From an uncultured Bacteroidales bacterium (GTDB taxonomy: Bacteria; Bacteroidota; Bacteroidia; Bacteroidales; Paludibacteraceae), in NCBI GenBank assembly GCA_937891905.1, contig CALATT010000044.1, forward strand, positions 1 to 17,658: a DNA stretch of 17,658 nt. Reading direction: 5' to 3'. A program made the position numbers and the translations under genes. The notes beneath the pieces are model-generated. The model searched no databases and was not told the DNA's origin. It was given only the letters and a program-made list of their open reading frames with translations. Positions within the stretch are counted from its first letter, which is position 1. Every line of letters begins with the position of its first letter. This document shows positions 14,917-17,658 of the stretch, one piece after another.

Positions 14917-14988
14917 TTACTCAATACTCACTACTCAATACTCACTACTCATTACTCAATACTCATTACTCAATACTCACTACTCACC
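14916..14988 (+). repeat. G-free heptamer array, murG leader
   Basis: Ten 7-nt units of consensus AHTACTC (ATTACTC, AATACTC, ACTACTC) followed by ACC and the murG ATG. The first base of the array is the last base of the ftsW stop codon. The 73 nt contain no G and are C-rich, so the RNA should be unstructured. Confidence 0.95.
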
Positions 14989-16053
14989 ATGCGTTATCTC
15001 GTTTCCGGAGGCGGAACAGGAGGACATATTTTCCCCGCCGTAAGCATCGCCAATGCACTCAAACAACTTGACCCACAAGCAGAAATCCTCTTCGTCGGCG
15101 CACTCGGCCGCATGGAGATGGAACGAGTACCACAAGCAGGTTACCAAATCATCGGACTACCCGTCAGAGGATTTAATCGTGCCCAACCATGGAAAAATTT
15201 CTCCGTCCTATGGGACCTACTGCGCTCTATTATCCAAGTGCGTAAGATCATACGCGATTTCAAACCACAAGTGGGCGTTGGCGTAGGCGGTTATGCTTCA
15301 GGCGCAGCCATGTGGGCAGCCGCTAACATGGGTATTCCTATCCTACTCCAAGAGCAAAACGGCTTTGCAGGAGTCACCAATAAACTGCTCAAGAACAAAG
15401 CCGCTAAGATATGCGTGGCATACCCTAATATGGAGCGCTTCTTCCCCGCTGAGAAAATCATCATCACGGGTAACCCTGTACGCCAAAACCTATTGAGTGG
15501 AAAGAGGAAAGTGGAAAGTGGAAAGAACATCCTCATCATCGGTGGCAGTTTAGGTGCGCGCACCATCAACGAGGCCGTCATTGCACAACTCGACACACTC
15601 AAAAAGGCAAATATACAACTCGTTTGGCAGACGGGCAAAACCTATTACGAGCGTTGCCGCCAAGCATGGCAAGAGGCTGGGTGCCCCGCTAATATTGAGT
15701 GCCTCGACTTCCTCTCTGATATGCCCGACCGCTATGCGCAGGCCGACCTCGTCATCTCCCGCGCTGGCGCTTCGTCCATCAGCGAAATATGCCTATTGGG
15801 CAAACCTGCTATTTTAGTACCCTCGCCTAATGTAGCGGAGGACCATCAGACGCATAATGCCATGGCGCTCGTCAATAGAGAGGCTGCGGTGCTCATTAAG
15901 GATGTAGAGGCCAAAGAGCAACTCATCCCTACCGCACTGAACCTACTCAACGATACGCAGCGCTTGGAGGCGCTACATACCCATGTACTTGCCTTGGCAG
16001 AGAACAACTCCGCTAATCGCATTGCAGAAGAGGTGATGAAGTTAGCAAAATAA
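14989..16053 (+). CDS. murG: Lipid II synthase MurG (GlcNAc transferase)
   Basis: 354 aa. A peripheral membrane glycosyltransferase transferring GlcNAc from UDP-GlcNAc to lipid I. Visible motifs: GGGTGGHIFPA (7-17), GVGGYASG (98-105), QEQNGFAGVTN (121-131), TGNPVR (160-165), IGGSLGAR (184-191), SRAGASSISEI (257-267) and AEDHQTHNA (283-291). The linker between the two domains (SGKRKVESGKN, 170-180) is encoded by a GTGGAAA heptamer repeat and is shorter than usual. It is the last gene of the cluster here; murC, which usually follows, is missing. I see no terminator after it. Confidence 0.95.
   Translation: MRYLVSGGGTGGHIFPAVSIANALKQLDPQAEILFVGALGRMEMERVPQAGYQIIGLPVRGFNRAQPWKNFSVLWDLLRSIIQVRKIIRDFKPQVGVGVGGYASGAAMWAAANMGIPILLQEQNGFAGVTNKLLKNKAAKICVAYPNMERFFPAEKIIITGNPVRQNLLSGKRKVESGKNILIIGGSLGARTINEAVIAQLDTLKKANIQLVWQTGKTYYERCRQAWQEAGCPANIECLDFLSDMPDRYAQADLVISRAGASSISEICLLGKPAILVPSPNVAEDHQTHNAMALVNREAAVLIKDVEAKEQLIPTALNLLNDTQRLEALHTHVLALAENNSANRIAEEVMKLAK
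15497..15524 (+). repeat. Heptamer repeat inside the murG coding sequence
   Basis: Four consecutive 7-nt units, GTGGAAA with one GAGGAAA, in the interdomain linker. Because 7 is not a multiple of 3 the repeat is read in successive frames, giving a mixed K/G/S/E/V peptide rather than a repeated one. Confidence 0.9.
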
Positions 16054-16081
16054 TATAAAAACGAAAAAAAACACACAATTA

Positions 16082-16113
16082 TTTGCGCATCTCAAAAATT
16101 TATTGTACCTTTG
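16082..16113 (+). promoter_or_regulatory. Bacteroidota promoter of rplU-rpmA
   Basis: TTTG (16082-16085) and TACCTTTG (16106-16113) are separated by exactly 20 nt, identical in both boxes and spacing to the yhcG promoter. Transcription should start near 16119. Confidence 0.85.
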
Positions 16114-16118
16114 CACGA

Positions 16119-16234
16119 TTTTTCGCGGATTAGGCTTAGTAAGTATTGTCCCCGCAGCGTATGAGTCAACCGACAGCAGCGCACAGGATTGGAGCAATCG
16201 CCGCACCGCATAACCTATAAACAATCGTATTACA
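16119..16234 (+). promoter_or_regulatory. Leader of rplU, possibly structured
   Basis: The untranslated leader is about 115 nt. It can form GATTG/CAATC around a 3-nt loop (16187-16199) and a GCGG/CCGC pairing nearer the 5' end (about 16125-16154). Ribosomal protein operons often have autoregulatory leaders, but I do not recognise this one and see no terminator or sequestering helix at the ATG. Confidence 0.35.
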
Positions 16235-16555
16235 ATGTACGCAGTTGTAGAAATGAAAGGTCAGCAATTCAAAGTAGAGGCTGGCAAAAAATTGTTCATC
16301 AACCGTATGAACGAGTTCGAAAAGGGCGCGACGGTTGAGTTCGAGAATGTGCTTCTCATCGAGAATGAGGGCAAAGTAAAAGTAGGTGCTCCTTATGTTA
16401 AGGGCGCTAAAGTAGTTTGCGAGATCATCGACAACGAATGCCGCGGAGAGAAAATCCTTGTTTTCCACAAGAAACGCCGCAAAGGTTATCGCAAGCTCAA
16501 CGGTCATCGTCAAGATTTGACCAATGTAGTAGTTAAAGAAATTGTTATTGCTTAA
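16235..16555 (+). CDS. rplU: 50S ribosomal protein L21
   Basis: 106 aa, full length. Begins MYAVVEMKGQQFKVEAGK and carries the conserved VGAPYVKGAKV and FHKKRRKGYRKLNGHRQ segments that contact 23S rRNA. First gene of the rplU-rpmA pair, with its own promoter downstream of murG. 18 nt separate it from rpmA. Confidence 0.97.
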   Translation: MYAVVEMKGQQFKVEAGKKLFINRMNEFEKGATVEFENVLLIENEGKVKVGAPYVKGAKVVCEIIDNECRGEKILVFHKKRRKGYRKLNGHRQDLTNVVVKEIVIA

Positions 16556-16573
16556 AAGAAAGGACAACAGAGT

Positions 16574-16837
16574 ATGGCTCACAAGAAAGGTGTCGGTAGT
16601 TCCAAGAACGGCCGTGAATCAGAAAGCAAACGCCTCGGCGTGAAGATCTTTGGTGGTCAATTCGCTAAGGCAGGTAACATTATCGTACGCCAGCGTGGTA
16701 CAGTGCACAACCCAGGTGAGAACATGGGTATGGGTAAGGACCACACTTTGTATGCGCTTGTAGATGGTATCGTAACCTTCCGCAAGAAACGCGACAATAA
16801 ATCGTACGTGTCCATCCAGCCGATTGCTGAAGCGTAA
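16574..16837 (+). CDS. rpmA: 50S ribosomal protein L27
   Basis: 87 aa. The N-terminus MAHKKGVGSSKNGRES is the flexible tail reaching the peptidyl transferase centre, without the cleaved extension seen in Firmicutes. GVKIFGGQ, GNIIVRQRGT and NMGMGKDHTLYAL are typical. Cotranscribed with rplU and followed by a strong terminator. Confidence 0.97.
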   Translation: MAHKKGVGSSKNGRESESKRLGVKIFGGQFAKAGNIIVRQRGTVHNPGENMGMGKDHTLYALVDGIVTFRKKRDNKSYVSIQPIAEA

Positions 16838-16860
16838 TCGGTTCGAGGACCTAACCAATA

Positions 16861-16906
16861 AAATCTCCTCCCGATAGCTTCGGCTTTTCGGTAGGAGATT
16901 TTTATT
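16861..16906 (+). terminator. Rho-independent terminator after rpmA
   Basis: AAATCTCCT (16861-16869) pairs with AGGAGATTT (16893-16901), then one mismatch and CCGA/TCGG; a T-rich tract follows. It separates the ribosomal pair from serS, so serS needs its own promoter or read-through. No consensus promoter is visible before serS. Confidence 0.9.
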
Positions 16907-16919
16907 TGTATTCTTCCAC

Positions 16920-16979
16920 ATCCAACATACAACATCTAACATATAACATCTAACATCCAACATATAACATCCCACCCCC
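16920..16979 (+). repeat. G-free heptamer array, serS leader
   Basis: Eight 7-nt units of the ATNYAAC family (last one ATCCCAC) and CCCC, then the serS ATG. Same unit family as the mraY leader 6 kb away but in a different unit order, so not a simple copy. No G in the 60 nt. Confidence 0.95.
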
Positions 16980-17658
16980 ATGCTTACACTAAAACAAATC
17001 TACGACAATAAAGAGCAAATCATTGCTGGTTTAGAGAAGAAACATTTCGCGAACGCCGCAGAGACCATCGAAGAGGTTATTCGCTTGGACACAGAGCGCA
17101 AAGCAGCACAGCAGCAGAAAGATAACGCGGCTGCAGAGATGAATAAAATCAGCAAGTCTATCGGCGCACTCATGGCGCAAGGTAAGCGCGAAGAAGCAGA
17201 GGCAGCCAAAGCACAGACAGGCGCGCTCAAGGCTTCTTTACCTGAATTAGACAAGCAGATGGCTGCAGCCGAAGAAGCGCTCACTCAACTGCTTCTCACT
17301 ATCCCTAATGTGCCTTACGCACTCGTGCCAGAAGGAGCATCAGCAGAAGACAACCTCGCCGTGGCAATGGGTAACTGGCCAAACACATCAATGGCTAAAG
17401 CCATCGCTGAGAACGGCGCTGTAGCCCTACGCGATTGGGATACTGAGGCTGATGAGGCGATTGCCAACGAACGCTTACAAGAGAACGCAGGTGGCGAACC
17501 ACTCGCACCACACTGGGAATTGGCGAAGAAATACAACCTCATCGATTTTGACCTTGGCGTGAAGATCGCTGGTGCTGGTTTTCCTGTTTATGTAGGACAA
17601 GGAGCACGCTTGCAGCGCGCACTCATCAATTTCTTCCTTGCCGAAGCCAACAAAGCTG
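16980..17658 (+). CDS. serS: Seryl-tRNA synthetase, 5' part
   Basis: 226 residues before the window ends, about half of the protein. MLTLKQIYDNKEQIIAGLEKKH matches the usual N-terminus. The long antiparallel coiled-coil arm that grips tRNA-Ser (about 30-110, rich in Ala, Lys, Glu and Gln) is followed by LLTIPNVPYALVPEG and AEDN, then the opening of the class II catalytic domain (PHWELAKKYNLIDFDLGVKIAGAGFPVY). Position after rplU-rpmA is typical of Bacteroidales. The ATG at 16980 directly follows the heptamer array. Confidence 0.96.
   Translation, partial: MLTLKQIYDNKEQIIAGLEKKHFANAAETIEEVIRLDTERKAAQQQKDNAAAEMNKISKSIGALMAQGKREEAEAAKAQTGALKASLPELDKQMAAAEEALTQLLLTIPNVPYALVPEGASAEDNLAVAMGNWPNTSMAKAIAENGAVALRDWDTEADEAIANERLQENAGGEPLAPHWELAKKYNLIDFDLGVKIAGAGFPVYVGQGARLQRALINFFLAEANKA

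Overview
The window looks like chromosomal DNA of a member of the Bacteroidales (Bacteroidota). Supporting signs are the Bacteroidota-type promoters (TTTG, 20 nt, TAnnTTTG), the division gene order with a short FtsL-like gene between rsmH and ftsI, the rplU-rpmA-serS block, Bacteroidota-style lipoproteins and almost no Shine-Dalgarno sequences. I cannot name the genus. By eye, the left third is AT-rich (about one third G+C in sampled lines) and the rest is near half G+C, so the left part is probably acquired.

Layout. (1) 1-565: a terminator, small hairpins and a 28-bp tandem repeat, with no gene I can support. (2) 566-5346, all minus strand: an accessory block. In transcription order it holds a YhcG/DUF1016 PD-(D/E)XK nuclease; an orphan Rhs tip joined to an HELGH metallopeptidase toxin; a single-pass membrane protein; a lipoprotein; a second orphan Rhs tip that carries its own Sec signal peptide and an HEARH metallopeptidase domain; and a second lipoprotein. 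A good promoter lies upstream of yhcG and a good terminator downstream of the last gene, so this may be one operon. The membrane protein and lipoproteins are the natural immunity candidates. (3) 5347-5822: the divergent intergenic region, with that promoter, a hairpin terminator, about 170 bp that can fold into several hairpins (possible small RNA) and short tandem repeats. (4) 5823-16053, plus strand: a division and cell-wall (dcw) cluster, mraZ-rsmH-ftsL-ftsI-murE-mraY-murD-ftsW-murG. It makes the lipid II pathway enzymes MurE, MraY, MurD and MurG and the septal synthase pair FtsW/FtsI. It stops after murG: the murC-ftsQ-ftsA-ftsZ genes that usually follow in this phylum are absent here. (5) 16082-17658: a clear promoter, rplU, rpmA, a strong terminator, then the 5' part of serS.

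The most unusual pattern is in the leaders. Five genes (mraZ, rsmH, mraY, murG, serS) are preceded, almost up to the start codon, by tandem arrays of 7- or 8-nt units. The unit differs between genes, except that mraY and serS share one family. Three of the arrays contain no G at all. In three cases the array begins inside the stop codon, or the last codons, of the gene before it. A fifth heptamer family lies inside the murG coding sequence. The second point of interest is the pair of orphan Rhs-tip metallopeptidase toxins. They share a 61-bp near-identical repeat, and each overlaps the start of a membrane-protein or lipoprotein gene.
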